64,000 bases of DNA, from assembly GCA_031280615.1 (NCBI GenBank), contig JAITGO010000021.1:62001-126000 (forward strand), written 5' to 3'. Both the position numbers and the translations under genes were made by a program. Each line of letters starts with the position of its first letter. Within the stretch, counting starts at the first letter, position 1. The DNA is from Desulfobulbus sp. Its GTDB lineage: Bacteria > Desulfobacterota > Desulfobulbia > Desulfobulbales > Desulfobulbaceae. Below the pieces are notes generated by a model. The model searched no databases. It had not been told where the DNA came from and saw only the letters and a program-made list of their open reading frames with translations. Below are positions 63,849 to 64,000 of the stretch, piece after piece.

Positions 63849-63965
63849 GAGATCTCTCGCTGCTGTTCGAGATGACAATCTGCCCAGCATTGTCAATGTG
63901 ACTGGGGATGTCATTGTGCCGAACGCTTCTGCTTGTCATTCGACGAATGCAGAGAGAAAAATCTC
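63849..63965. repeat. Large imperfect palindromic intergenic repeat
   Basis: The arms GAGAT...GATGACAA (63849-63878) and TTGTCATT...ATCTC (63933-63965) are imperfect inverted repeats, and the centre holds a further nested pair CCCAG/CTGGG. It folds as one long hairpin. Sequences of this style (ends around ATGACAA/TTGTCAT) are dispersed intergenic repeats in many genomes of this group, so it is probably a REP- or MITE-like element. No coding capacity. Confidence 0.55.
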
Positions 63966-64000
63966 AGGAAATTTCAACGAAATACCGTCCAAGGTGAAAT

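Noticed and set aside
1..64000. CRISPR arrays, insertion sequences, prophage or integrase genes
   Set aside because: Looked for regular spaced repeats, transposase or integrase motifs and tRNA-associated junctions; none was found in the window.

Overview
The window is about 64 kb of GC-rich (roughly 60%) bacterial chromosome. The best guess is a Desulfobulbaceae-like sulfate reducer of the former Deltaproteobacteria that metabolises propionate. This rests on three things: multihaem class III and split-Soret type cytochromes c, a CoA-transferase / methylmalonyl-CoA epimerase / mutase / MeaB cluster typical of the methylmalonyl-CoA route, and many large sensor proteins. No species assignment is claimed. 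I found no rRNA, tRNA, CRISPR array, insertion sequence or prophage.

Layout. 1-1428 (minus): 5' part of a molybdopterin oxidoreductase that runs off the left edge. 2115-6512: a molybdenum block with a ModE-type regulator, a tetrahaem cytochrome and a split-Soret-like cytochrome behind a promoter that carries a ModE-like palindrome, then modABC on the opposite strand with a long structured leader and a second ModE-like palindrome. 7712-15544: signalling block with a 1462-residue hybrid kinase containing six exact 129-residue tandem PAS units, a second hybrid kinase and a FIST sensor protein. 16041-20472: poorly characterised accessory stretch with a WYL regulator, three small proteins and two unknown proteins. 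20512-24510: TPR-methyltransferase and the HrpB helicase. 24524-32013 (minus): SDR enzyme and a CusCBA-type heavy-metal efflux operon with a periplasmic His/Met-rich protein. 33155-39677: propionate/methylmalonyl-CoA genes, preceded by a long leader ending in an intrinsic terminator. 39911-42989: SRP RNA, dnaX, ybaB/ebfC, recR. 43296-48627: macrodomain protein, hydantoinase-like ATPase, histone-deacetylase-like hydrolase, HDOD-GGDEF protein. 48773-53109: DUF2339/DUF3999 membrane pair. 53106-63706: hybrid kinase, Cache chemoreceptor, Cache-PAS-GGDEF-EAL protein and a soluble receptor with inverted domain order.

How the parts fit. The molybdenum block links uptake (ModABC), a sensor (ModE-like DNA-binding domain) and likely users of molybdenum or of its electrons (the oxidoreductase and the cytochromes). 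The CoA-transferase would exchange CoA between propionate/succinate-type acids, and epimerase plus B12-dependent mutase interconvert methylmalonyl-CoA and succinyl-CoA with MeaB protecting the mutase. The rest is dominated by environmental sensing (three hybrid kinases, two chemoreceptors, two c-di-GMP proteins, FIST).

The most promising leads for something undescribed are structured or regulatory rather than a clear new enzyme system: the modABC leader, the CoA-transferase leader/attenuator, the tandem PAS array, and the small ORF facing a terminator next to the WYL gene.
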